From the NCBI GenBank assembly GCA_946002345.1, contig CAMFZA010000046.1, forward strand, positions 1 through 10,486: a stretch of 10,486 nucleotides of DNA. Direction: 5' to 3'. The translations under genes and the position numbers were made by a program. This document shows positions 1 through 6,727 of this stretch, one piece after another. Numbering within the stretch: position 1 is the stretch's first letter; each line of letters opens with the position of its first letter. The DNA comes from an uncultured Phascolarctobacterium sp. Lineage in GTDB: Bacteria > Bacillota > Negativicutes > Acidaminococcales > Acidaminococcaceae. A model generated the notes under the pieces. It did no database searches, was not told the origin of the DNA, and saw only the letters and a program-made list of their open reading frames with translations.

Positions 1-323
1 GTGGTCCCTATCCTACGGAGCGCCAACAGTACTCTGCTACCGGCTTTAGCAAGCCCGTGCGCCGTGCCTTTGACTATCTGTTGAAGCCCAAGCGTCAGGT
101 TTCCTACATGCGCAAGGACCATGCTTATTTTGGTCGCCAGCTGTCCTACAAGCTGGAAATTCCTGATATGATTACTGAAAAACTGTATGCGCCCTTCCAA
201 AAGCGTTTCGTGGGCGTTTCTGCCTTTTTGCGCCGCTTGCAGCAGGGCAGTGTGCGTCTGTACGTGTCCTACGTTATGGCGGCCATGGTATTAGTGTTAG
301 TGTGGGGGGCGTTGTATAAATGA
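1..323 (+). CDS. hyfB: Hydrogenase-4 subunit B (proton-pumping NuoL/M-like), 3' end only
   Basis: The reading frame is open from the left edge (first full codon at 3) and gives the last 106 residues of a protein whose start lies outside the window. It begins with a YSATGFSKPVRR stretch of the kind found near the C-terminus of HyfB/HycC-type antiporter subunits. A charged cytoplasmic segment follows, then QQGSVRLYVSYV and a final hydrophobic helix (about 20 residues) ending in ALYK. In E. coli, HyfB/HycC subunits are membrane proteins related to complex I NuoL/M and thought to carry ions across the membrane. The TGA stop at 321-323 overlaps the next ATG as ATGA, a sign of translational coupling. 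Family assignment rests on this tail plus the hyf genes that follow; the core antiporter domain cannot be seen here. Confidence 0.85.
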   Translation, partial: GPYPTERQQYSATGFSKPVRRAFDYLLKPKRQVSYMRKDHAYFGRQLSYKLEIPDMITEKLYAPFQKRFVGVSAFLRRLQQGSVRLYVSYVMAAMVLVLVWGALYK

Positions 324-1213
324 TGAGTTTCCAAAATGATTTACAAAGCTTAGTCCTCTGCTTGGCACAGGCACTGCTTTTACTGCTCCTTGCTCCCATG
401 ATTACGGGCATTGTGAAAAAGGTGAAGGCGCTGCTGCAAAACCGCATTGGCTCCAGCATTTTCCAAGAATATTATGATATCAAAAAATGGTGGGGCAAGC
501 CTACCATGGTTACTCCCTATACTAGTGCTCTTTTCAAAATGGCGCCCTGTGTTTATTTTGTAACCACCTTGGTTGCTGCCTGCATGCTGCCTAATTTCTT
601 TGGTGGCAGGGCTGACTTTGGCGATGTCTTCGTGTTCGTCTACATTATGGCTTTGGGCCGCTTTTTCATGGCTGTATCCTCCATGGATGCTGCCACTGCC
701 TTTGGTGGCATGGGTGGCAGCCGCGAGGTTTATATCGCCGCCTTTGTGGAGCCGGTGATTATGCTGGCAGTATTGTCCAATGTGCTGCACACTGGCAGCA
801 CCTCCTTGAGCGGCATGGCACTGCGCTTCGACACTGTGAATCTTACCGTGGCCGGCGTGCTGACCTGCATTGCCTTCTTCCTGGCGATGTTGGCTGAAAA
901 TAGCCGTATCCCCGTGGATAACCCGGATACCCATCTGGAGCTGACCATGATTCACGAGTGCATGACACTGGAATACTCAGGTCGTTTGCTGGCCTTGATT
1001 CACTGGGCTAGCCAGCTGAAGCTGTTGATGTTCCTGCTGCTTTTCTCCATGCTGTATTTGCCATTGAATCTGCCGGTGGTGCTGAAGGTGCTGTTGAGTG
1101 CTGTGGCAGTGGGCGTGGTAGAAACCCTCAATAATAAAATGCGTTTGTTTAAGGTGCGTGTGTATCTTGCAGCCGCTGGTTTGATGCTGCTTTTAGCAGT
1201 GGTTGCACAGTAA
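320..1213 (+). CDS. hyfC: Hydrogenase-4 subunit C (NuoH-like membrane anchor)
   Basis: A 297-residue, very hydrophobic protein of the HyfC/HycD/NuoH family, slightly shorter than E. coli HyfC. NuoH-like subunits sit at the joint between the peripheral redox module and the membrane arm and hold charged residues of the ion path. The family signature FGGMGGSRE is at residues 128-136, followed by a conserved Glu (AFVEP, E144). A second signature at about 196-222 reads RIPVDNPDTHLELTMIHE and continues with EYSGR. About seven or eight hydrophobic segments are visible. The start overlaps the hyfB stop (ATGA); a second ATG at 323 is equally possible because the upstream G-run is a weak ribosome site. 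The next gene begins 11 nt after the stop. Confidence 0.93.
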   Translation: MMSFQNDLQSLVLCLAQALLLLLLAPMITGIVKKVKALLQNRIGSSIFQEYYDIKKWWGKPTMVTPYTSALFKMAPCVYFVTTLVAACMLPNFFGGRADFGDVFVFVYIMALGRFFMAVSSMDAATAFGGMGGSREVYIAAFVEPVIMLAVLSNVLHTGSTSLSGMALRFDTVNLTVAGVLTCIAFFLAMLAENSRIPVDNPDTHLELTMIHECMTLEYSGRLLALIHWASQLKLLMFLLLFSMLYLPLNLPVVLKVLLSAVAVGVVETLNNKMRLFKVRVYLAAAGLMLLLAVVAQ

Positions 1214-1224
1214 GGAGGTAGACG

Positions 1225-1854
1225 ATGGAATATTTAGTAGTTAGTTTAATGTTTATCGTCTTCCTGCAGACGAGATTTATGGAGCTGCGCCGTGCCACCC
1301 TGTGCTTGGCAGTGCAATCCGCTCTCATCGCCGCAGCCTGCTTGGTTATCGGTCTGAGCCACGGTGGGGGACTGCATGGCTGGCTGCCGGGCTTACTTAC
1401 AATTGCGGTCAAGGTGCTTTTCATTCCCTATGCTATCCTGCGCACTGTGAAGGGTCTGCGGGATGAGCGGGAAATCGTTAGCGATATCAATGTTAACTAT
1501 TCCACTGCTGTGGCTGCCTGCAGCCTGGCACTGGGTTATATGGTTATCGATGGCTTGCTGCCCCAGGCCGAGGGTCGCGATATCTTAGCCACATCCATGT
1601 TCATGATTATGACGGGCCTAACACTTATTGTTATGCGTAGTCGTGCCATTATGCAAATGATTGGCCTGATTACCATGGAAAACGGTATTTATCTTTTAGG
1701 TCTCATTATGACCGAGGGCCTGCCCCTGATCATCGAGCTGGGCATTTTTCTGGATGTTCTGATTGCTGTGGTAATTCTTGTAATTTTAACTTCTCGTTTG
1801 CGTTTGTCCTTCCGCACTACGGATACGAACGTACTGGATAAGCTGAAAGGTTAG
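1225..1854 (+). CDS. hyfE: Hydrogenase-4 subunit E (NuoK-like membrane subunit)
   Basis: A 209-residue protein made almost wholly of hydrophobic helices, matching the size of HyfE (about 216 residues in E. coli), whose C-terminal part is related to NuoK. It is expected to be a small membrane-arm subunit beside HyfB and HyfF. Charged residues lie in a loop (RTVKGLRDEREIVSDINVNY), and later helices carry buried acidic residues in METENG-like and EGLPLIIELGIFLD segments. A perfect AAGGAGGT site (1212-1219) overlaps the hyfC stop and fixes the start. The gene ends in TAG (1852-1854), 7 nt before the hyfF ATG. This amber stop shows that TAG is an ordinary stop codon here and bears on the alaS problem downstream. 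The symbol rests on size, hydrophobicity and position between hyfC and hyfF. Confidence 0.88.
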   Translation: MEYLVVSLMFIVFLQTRFMELRRATLCLAVQSALIAAACLVIGLSHGGGLHGWLPGLLTIAVKVLFIPYAILRTVKGLRDEREIVSDINVNYSTAVAACSLALGYMVIDGLLPQAEGRDILATSMFMIMTGLTLIVMRSRAIMQMIGLITMENGIYLLGLIMTEGLPLIIELGIFLDVLIAVVILVILTSRLRLSFRTTDTNVLDKLKG

Positions 1855-1861
1855 GTGGAAG

Positions 1862-3337
1862 ATGTTAGAATATATTTTACTGCTCTTGTGCCTGCCGCCG
1901 GTGTGCGCTCTTTTGGCTTTGACAGGCATGTTTTCTAATAATATTCTGCACTGGCTGCACCGTCTCACTGCCACTGCTGTGGGTGTGAGCGTGGGCCTGA
2001 TGGCTAGCAAATTCAATCCGGCTGAGCCCTACATGGATGATTACTTCTATGTGGATGCATTAAGCCTGTGGGTAGTGATTATCATTACAACCCTGTATGT
2101 GGCTGCTAGCTGGACCGCTCGCAGCTATTTAACCCGTGAGGAGCGCTGTGGCGTTTTGAAGGGCGAGCAGCTGCAAACAGGTCGCTATTTTGCCCTGATG
2201 CAGTTCTTCTGCTGGACCATGTTCATCGTGCTGTTAGTGAAGAACCTAGGCCTGATGTGGGTTGCTATCGAGGCTACTACCTTGATTTCTGCCTTGCTAA
2301 TTTCTTTCAAATTTACCCGTGCGGCGCTGGAGGCCACCTGGAAATATATCATGGTCTGCACCGTCGGCATTTGCTTGGCCTTGCTTGGTACTTTAGTACT
2401 GTATTACGCACAGCTGGCCGCCTTGGGTAGTGAAAACGCTTTAAGCTGGGTATATCTCCATGCTCATGCTGAAGCACTGGACCCGGCACTGACCAAGCTA
2501 GCGCTGCTCTTCCTTGTGATTGGCTATGGCACCAAGGCCGGCATGGCTCCCATGCACACCTGGCTGCCTGACGCTTATGCGGAGGCACCTTCCCTGACCA
2601 GTGGTATGCTCAGTGGTGCTTTGTGCAGCTGCGCTATTTACGTGTTACTGCGCAATCTGGTAATTTTGCTGCCTACAGCTGGCAGTGAAATGATGAGCAG
2701 CATGCTGCTTTTCTTCGCTGTGCTGACCGTGGCTGTGGCTGTGCCCTTTGTGGTGGTGCAGCGTGACGTGAAGCGTATTTTGGCTTATTCCTCCATGGAA
2801 AATATCGGCATTATGGTAGCTGGTATCGGTGCTTTTTCCGCCTTGTCCATTAAGGCTGTAATGCTGCATATGTATAGCCATGCCATGATTAAATTCGTCC
2901 TGTTCTATATTGCAGGCACCATTATTCAAGAGTACCAAACTCGTAATATGATGCGTATTCACGGCATGATTAAGGATGTTCCCCATACAGCAACCTTCTG
3001 GCTCACCGGTATGTTGGGTATTTTGGGCCTACCGCCCATGGGCTTGTTCTTCAGTAAGTTCTACATCATGTCCGCTCTTTTCAATGAAGGACATTGGCTT
3101 GCAGGCAGCCTGTTAATCGTCCTTCTGGCCGGCGTTTTGATTGGTATCCTGTACCACGGCATGCGTATGCTCTGCGATAACGCTAAACGCCAGCCTCTTG
3201 GTGACCTTTTGGGCGCCATTGATGTGCCTGTGTTGGCTTTGTTATTAGTGTTTACCTGCATTGTGGGTGCGGGCTTTGAAAATTTACCCTGGCTCAACAA
3301 TTTGTTGAACCATGCTGTGCGTGTGATAGGAGGCTGA
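1862..3337 (+). CDS. hyfF: Hydrogenase-4 subunit F (NuoL/M/N-like antiporter subunit)
   Basis: A 491-residue antiporter-like membrane protein (proton_antipo_M family), a little shorter than E. coli HyfF. The residues expected of an ion channel are in place: E137 in WVAIEATT, K161 in ATWKYIM, K225 in GYGTKAGMAPMHTWLPDAY, and E313 in AYSSMENIG. About 12-14 hydrophobic helices are visible. In the complex it should work beside HyfB as an ion-translocating unit driven by electron flow through HyfG/HyfHI. The start is the ATG 7 nt after the hyfE TAG, with an AGGTGG ribosome site that overlaps this stop. It ends in TGA 4 nt before hyfG. HyfD, the third antiporter-like subunit of E. coli Hyf, has no counterpart between hyfC and hyfF. 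Confidence 0.93.
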   Translation: MLEYILLLLCLPPVCALLALTGMFSNNILHWLHRLTATAVGVSVGLMASKFNPAEPYMDDYFYVDALSLWVVIIITTLYVAASWTARSYLTREERCGVLKGEQLQTGRYFALMQFFCWTMFIVLLVKNLGLMWVAIEATTLISALLISFKFTRAALEATWKYIMVCTVGICLALLGTLVLYYAQLAALGSENALSWVYLHAHAEALDPALTKLALLFLVIGYGTKAGMAPMHTWLPDAYAEAPSLTSGMLSGALCSCAIYVLLRNLVILLPTAGSEMMSSMLLFFAVLTVAVAVPFVVVQRDVKRILAYSSMENIGIMVAGIGAFSALSIKAVMLHMYSHAMIKFVLFYIAGTIIQEYQTRNMMRIHGMIKDVPHTATFWLTGMLGILGLPPMGLFFSKFYIMSALFNEGHWLAGSLLIVLLAGVLIGILYHGMRMLCDNAKRQPLGDLLGAIDVPVLALLLVFTCIVGAGFENLPWLNNLLNHAVRVIGG

Positions 3338-3341
3338 GGCT

Positions 3342-4844
3342 ATGCTGGTAAAACCCGAAAATTTGCGTGGTGCTGCTAATATTTGCAGCGATGGCGGCAG
3401 GCGTCCTCTGGCTGCCATGTTTGGTGCTGATGAAACACAGCGTGGTGGGGGCCTGGCCATCTATTGCTTGTTTTATAATGCTCAAAAAAGAGATTTGGAT
3501 GTGCTGAAGGCAGACTATCCATCCGCGCGGCCCCGGAACTATCCCTCCCTAACCCCCTTACTTCCGGCGGCTGCCTGGTACGAGAGGGAGCTGCACGATA
3601 TGTTCGGCTTTATTCCCGAGGGTCATCCTGATTTGCGACCCTTGGTGTTGCACGAAAGCTTTCCTGAGGGCTTCCATCCCCTGCGCAAGGAGGTGGCAGT
3701 GGACTGTCAGTGCCATGGTCATCGTGAATACGAAATGATGACATCCAGCGGCGAAGGCCTTTTCGAGGTGCCTGTTGGTCCCATCCATGCCGGCATTATT
3801 GAGCCCGGTCATTTCCGCTTTAGCCAGGCTGGTGAGGCCATGCTGCAGCTGGATGCCAAGCTCTTCTTTACTCATCGTGGCTTAGAAAAAGCCCTTGAGG
3901 GTAAAACTCCTCTGGAGGCCATGACCATTATCGAGCGTATTTGCGGTGCTTGCAGTGTGGCCAACACTTTGAGCTTCTGCCAGGCTGTGGAAAAGCTTAG
4001 CGAGGCCAAGGTGCCTTATCGGGCTTGGCTTATCCGCACCTTAGCTTTGGAGATGGAGCGACTGTATAACCATGTGGGCGACACTGGCAATATTTGCGCC
4101 GGCGTGGGCTTTTCTCCCGTCATTAGCATGGGCGCTCGCATGAAGGAATATTTGCAGCAGCTAAACGAGCTTATTGCAGGCAATCGCTTCCTGCGCGGTC
4201 TGATTATTCCTGGCGGCGTGACCATGGATGTGGAAGAAAAGCAGCTGGAGGAGATTCTCAATGTGCTCAAGGAAGTGGAAGGCGTCTATGCCGACATGGT
4301 GCACATTATGTGGGAGCAGGCTAATTTTGTGAACCGCATTCGCACCACTGGCATTGTGCGTGAGAGCACTGCCTTTGATTTGGCCATGGTGGGCGTGGGC
4401 GCCCGTGCCAGCGGTATGGCTCGCGATAGTCGCAAGGATATGGGCTTTGGCATTTATGATGAGTTTGATTTCGATGTGGTTACCGAAACCACAGGTGACG
4501 TTGAAGCGCGCATCAAGGTGCGCGTGGGTGAGGTCCGCGAAAGCCTAAAGATTGTACGTCAGGTCATCAGTAAGCTACGCCGCAATGCGGAGGTAGAGCT
4601 GGCAGTGGATTTAGGCCAGCTGCGTACCTTGGAAGGCAGCTGGGGCATCAGTGAATCTCCTCGAGGTGACAATATTCACTGGCTGATGCTGGATGCAGAG
4701 GGACGCATTGATCGCAGCTTTATTCGTAGCGCTTCCTATCCTAACTGGCCGGCTCTGACTGTAGCGGTGCAGGGTGATATTATTCCTGACTTCCCGCTGA
4801 TTAATAAAAGCTTTGAGTTATGCTATGCCTGCATAGATCGTTAA
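3342..4844 (+). CDS. hyfG: Group 4 [NiFe] hydrogenase large subunit (NuoC-NuoD-type fusion)
   Basis: A 500-residue HyfG/HycE-type protein. Residues about 1-117 form a short NuoC-like domain (YERELHDMFGFIPEGHPDLR, then GFHPLRK); the rest is the NuoD-like catalytic domain, entered through GPIHAGIIEPGHFRF (147-160). All four nickel-ligand cysteines are present: C201 and C204 in ERICGACSVAN, and C494 and C497 in SFELCYACIDR. The protein should bind the NiFe(CN)2CO centre and reduce protons to H2 on the cytoplasmic face. Three points are odd: the His usually four residues after the second cysteine is Asn (N208), the usual Asp-Pro before the last CxxC is Glu-Leu, and the chain stops at R500, where HycE is cleaved during maturation. 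The start has AGGAGG at 3328-3333, 8 nt upstream. Intact cysteines argue against a complex I subunit or a nickel-free relative. Confidence 0.92.
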   Translation: MLVKPENLRGAANICSDGGRRPLAAMFGADETQRGGGLAIYCLFYNAQKRDLDVLKADYPSARPRNYPSLTPLLPAAAWYERELHDMFGFIPEGHPDLRPLVLHESFPEGFHPLRKEVAVDCQCHGHREYEMMTSSGEGLFEVPVGPIHAGIIEPGHFRFSQAGEAMLQLDAKLFFTHRGLEKALEGKTPLEAMTIIERICGACSVANTLSFCQAVEKLSEAKVPYRAWLIRTLALEMERLYNHVGDTGNICAGVGFSPVISMGARMKEYLQQLNELIAGNRFLRGLIIPGGVTMDVEEKQLEEILNVLKEVEGVYADMVHIMWEQANFVNRIRTTGIVRESTAFDLAMVGVGARASGMARDSRKDMGFGIYDEFDFDVVTETTGDVEARIKVRVGEVRESLKIVRQVISKLRRNAEVELAVDLGQLRTLEGSWGISESPRGDNIHWLMLDAEGRIDRSFIRSASYPNWPALTVAVQGDIIPDFPLINKSFELCYACIDR

Positions 4845-4856
4845 GGAGGTGGCAAG

Positions 4857-5579
4857 ATGTTAAAGCTATTAGAAGCAATTTTTGCTGGCAAATGTGCCAC
4901 AGAAAATATTGATAACACAGGCCACCCCCATATGCGGGGACAGCTGCAGTGTAATGGTGCTTGCAATGGCTGTGGTGCCTGTGCAGCAGCATGCCCGGTG
5001 AAGGCGCTAAGTATTGTGGCTGGCAAGCCCAGCATTGACTATAAAAAATGTATTTTTTGCGGCAAATGCGTGGAGGCTTGTGCCGCTAAGGCCTTGAGCC
5101 ATAGCAATAAAGAGGTACTGGCGGAGATTCTCGTGGAAAGTCAGGCAGAGGTGTGCGAGGCGGTGACGGCCAAGCTGGGGCGTAGCTTGCATGTGCGCCA
5201 TGTGGATGCCGGCAGCTGCAATGCCTGTGATTTTGAGATGGGCGCTACCAGCAATCCTGTGTACGATTTGCATCGTTATGGTATCGCCTTTGTGGCTTCA
5301 CCTCGCCATGCGGATATGATTATGGTGACGGGCGTAGTAACCCGCAATCTGGAGCAGGCACTGCACATGACCTATGCAGCCATGCCGGAGCCCCGCCTAG
5401 TGATGGCCTGTGGGGCTTGCGCTGCAGGTGGTGCTACTTATGGCTCTACTTATGCGATTGTGGGTAAGGTGAGCGATGTGGTGCCTGTGGACATTGCCGT
5501 GCCGGGCTGTCCGCCGAGACCGAGTGCGATGATTGTTGCATTGTGTGCAGCAGCTGATATGCTGAAAGAGAAGATTTAA
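4857..5579 (+). CDS. Fused ferredoxin and NiFe-hydrogenase small subunit (HyfH-HyfI)
   Basis: A 240-residue protein that joins two subunits normally made from separate genes. Residues about 30-80 are a 2[4Fe-4S] ferredoxin domain: C36, C39, C42 and C46-Pro form one motif and C65, C68, C71 and C75 the other. Residues about 110-235 are a NuoB/HycG-type small subunit: HVDAGSCNACDFEM (C121, C124), SPRHADMIMVTG, VTRN, a CGAC pair (C185, C188) and PGCPPRP (C218), the ligands of the proximal 4Fe-4S cluster. Function follows from the family: electrons pass through the ferredoxin clusters to the proximal cluster and the NiFe site in HyfG. AAGGAGGT at 4843-4850 overlaps the hyfG stop. It is the last gene of the operon. 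The frame is unbroken through the linker (about 80-110), so the fusion is not a frameshift artefact. A single symbol would mislead, so none is given. Confidence 0.9.
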   Translation: MLKLLEAIFAGKCATENIDNTGHPHMRGQLQCNGACNGCGACAAACPVKALSIVAGKPSIDYKKCIFCGKCVEACAAKALSHSNKEVLAEILVESQAEVCEAVTAKLGRSLHVRHVDAGSCNACDFEMGATSNPVYDLHRYGIAFVASPRHADMIMVTGVVTRNLEQALHMTYAAMPEPRLVMACGACAAGGATYGSTYAIVGKVSDVVPVDIAVPGCPPRPSAMIVALCAAADMLKEKI

Positions 5580-5603
5580 AAGTAGTAACAAAACAAATGT
5601 ATA

Positions 5604-5756
5604 TTACTTGCTCGCGGCAATTTTCTTAACGCAAATTTCGTGGGGTACTATTTGGCTCGCAGAATAATATACTGTTTCGAACCCTTGAGACCATTGTACC
5701 AGCCACTCATTTGCTAAAAATTGCAGCTCATTCGTGATATAGCATTTGTTTGCCAC
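5604..5756 (-). CDS. Doubtful small ORF, 50 codons, unknown function
   Basis: Between the hyf operon and its terminator the - strand holds a frame open from a GTG at 5756 to TAA at 5604-5606, giving 50 residues with NEWLVQWSQGFETVYYSASQ in the middle and KKIAASK at the end. The open frame extends a few codons upstream to a TAG. No ATG start and no ribosome site at proper distance are visible; the nearest AGGAGG on this strand is in the terminator stem, about 25 nt upstream. I recognise no family. It may be a decayed remnant of a longer gene, a small protein, or chance. A frame this short is only weak evidence. Confidence 0.18.
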   Translation of the reverse strand: MANKCYITNELQFLANEWLVQWSQGFETVYYSASQIVPHEICVKKIAASK

Positions 5757-5780
5757 ACGAATAAAACTATTCTAAAATTA

Positions 5781-5827
5781 AAACCTCCTACTGTACATTG
5801 ATTGTTGTACAATAGGAGGTTTTTTTT
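5781..5827 (+). terminator. Rho-independent terminator, probably bidirectional
   Basis: A 16-bp stem (5781-5796 with 5807-5822) has one C-A mismatch and a 10-nt loop, and is followed on the + strand by a run of eight T (5820-5827). It ends the hyf transcript about 200 nt after the last gene. On the - strand the same stem is followed by a T-rich stretch (TAATTTTAG), so it can also end the convergent tetR transcript, whose stop lies just beside it. The stem contains AGGAGG in the RNA of both strands. Confidence 0.92.
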
Positions 5828-5829
5828 AT

Positions 5830-6453
5830 TTACTTACTCAACGATGCCAGATACGAATCCAACGCCTCCATTAAGTAGGCCGTTTCGGAGCGCTGGTCAA
5901 ATTTGCCAATTTGGCGGATTTGTCCTTGGGTGAGGAAGAAAAACATAATGATGCCCTCCAAGGTGAAGGCCACATGGGTGGGCTTGATGACAGTGACAAT
6001 CTCACCGCACTCGATGGCTTCATTCACCAGCTCGGACATAAATTGATGGACCTTGTAGAGTCTGTTTTTGACGTAGTTTTCGAACATGGGCTGGGGACTC
6101 AAGAGCTCCCTGTAAATCAGGTGCATATTGTAGGGATGCTCCATTTGCATTTCGGCAATGGTATCCACATAACTGCGTAATCTCTTTAAGGGTGATTCCA
6201 TGCGTGCGCGCACCTTCTCCTGCAGCTTTAAAAATTTATCAGCTTCAGTATAAAGCACTTCCTGGTAAAGGTTTTTCTTGCCGCCGAAATAATAGGAAAT
6301 CAAGGCGCTATTCACGCCACTGGCTGCGGCAATTTGCTTTATGGAAACAGCACTAAAATTGTCGTGGGCAAAAAGCTTGGTGGCTGCCTGTAAAATTTTA
6401 TCGGCACTGCTGGCCATTGCCTTATTATTTTCTTTAGTATCGCTTGCGTTCAT
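5830..6453 (-). CDS. TetR/AcrR-family transcriptional regulator
   Basis: A 207-residue regulator read leftward. Residues about 18-65 are a TetR_N DNA-binding domain: ADKILQAATKLFA, the helix-turn-helix SIKQIAAASGVNSALISYYF (38-56), then the typical GGKKNLYQEVL. The remaining 140 residues are a helical ligand and dimer domain with no motif that names the ligand. An ATG at 6489 would add 12 residues, but it has no ribosome site and lies almost on the predicted transcription start, right behind a TATAAT box. The ATG at 6453 has GAGGG 7 nt upstream and is preferred. The gene is convergent with the hyf operon and divergent from alaS. Repeats in its own promoter suggest autorepression. Whether it also controls hyf cannot be told, since the hyf promoter is outside the window. 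Confidence 0.9.
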   Translation of the reverse strand: MNASDTKENNKAMASSADKILQAATKLFAHDNFSAVSIKQIAAASGVNSALISYYFGGKKNLYQEVLYTEADKFLKLQEKVRARMESPLKRLRSYVDTIAEMQMEHPYNMHLIYRELLSPQPMFENYVKNRLYKVHQFMSELVNEAIECGEIVTVIKPTHVAFTLEGIIMFFFLTQGQIRQIGKFDQRSETAYLMEALDSYLASLSK

Positions 6454-6491
6454 TCTTTTTCCCTCGCTTGTCTGGGAGTGTTCTGCCATAC

Positions 6492-6528
6492 ATTATACAC
6501 TATTTTGCTAGTTCTGTAACTATTTTGC
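6492..6528 (-). promoter_or_regulatory. tetR promoter with putative operator repeats
   Basis: On the - strand a perfect -10 box TATAAT (6492-6497) is 17 bp from a -35-like GTTACA (6515-6520, four of six consensus bases). The 10-mer GCAAAATAGT occurs twice as a direct repeat (6499-6508 and 6519-6528) with starts exactly 20 bp apart, about two helix turns. Between and partly within the copies lies the palindrome TAGTTACAGAACTA (6509-6522, 5-bp arms), which covers the -35 box. TetR dimers usually bind such palindromes, so an autoregulatory operator is a fair inference. Confidence 0.6.
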
Positions 6529-6617
6529 AGGCTAATTAAGGATAAAAAGACGGAAATTTAACACATTGCAGATCTAGGCCAGACCATAACCCAATTTGGA
6601 GCATATCCATTTGCGTA

Positions 6618-6646
6618 TTGACTTTAGTGAACAAAAATTATATAAT
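6618..6646 (+). promoter_or_regulatory. Sigma-A-type promoter of alaS
   Basis: TTGACT (6618-6623) and a perfect TATAAT (6641-6646) are separated by 17 bp, close to consensus. Transcription should start at about 6652-6654, giving a leader of about 75 nt before the alaS ATG. The stretch between this promoter and the tetR promoter (about 6529-6617) shows no further clear element. Confidence 0.85.
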
Positions 6647-6660
6647 TTTTACCATGCATA

Positions 6661-6699
6661 AGTCTATTTTTACACTTGTTTGTGGGTAAAAGCTAGACT
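6661..6699 (+). promoter_or_regulatory. Leader hairpin in the alaS 5' untranslated region
   Basis: AGTCTATTTTTAC (6661-6673) pairs with GTAAAAGCTAGACT (6686-6699): six pairs, a small asymmetric bulge (T opposite GC), then six more pairs, with a 12-nt loop that can close further by CAC/GTG. It begins about 8 nt after the predicted transcription start and ends 13 nt before the AAGGAG ribosome site (6713-6718). There is no T run, so it is not a classical terminator. It could stabilise the mRNA or bind a regulator; function is unknown. Confidence 0.5.
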
Positions 6700-6727
6700 G
6701 GCGAGTTTGATGAAGGAGCGAAAAATT

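Noticed and set aside
380..955. Long - strand open frame opposite hyfC
   Set aside because: Antisense to a clear HyfC with all family motifs; the translation is His/Gln-rich with no recognisable domain.
1..5579. Respiratory complex I (nuo) operon
   Set aside because: HyfG keeps all four nickel-ligand cysteines, and the subunit order and the HyfE-like gene fit group 4 hydrogenase.
6453..6489. Upstream ATG at 6489 as the tetR start
   Set aside because: It has no ribosome site and lies about at the predicted transcription start right behind TATAAT; the ATG at 6453 has GAGGG at good spacing.
6680..6727. GTG at 6680 as the alaS start
   Set aside because: The extra 16 residues do not resemble AlaRS, the codon lies in the leader hairpin, and the ATG at 6728 has AAGGAG and the family N-terminus MKYMTGNEIR.
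6529..6727. T-box riboswitch upstream of alaS
   Set aside because: No AGGGTGG-type T-box motif or specifier stem is visible and the strong promoter at 6618-6646 leaves too little leader.
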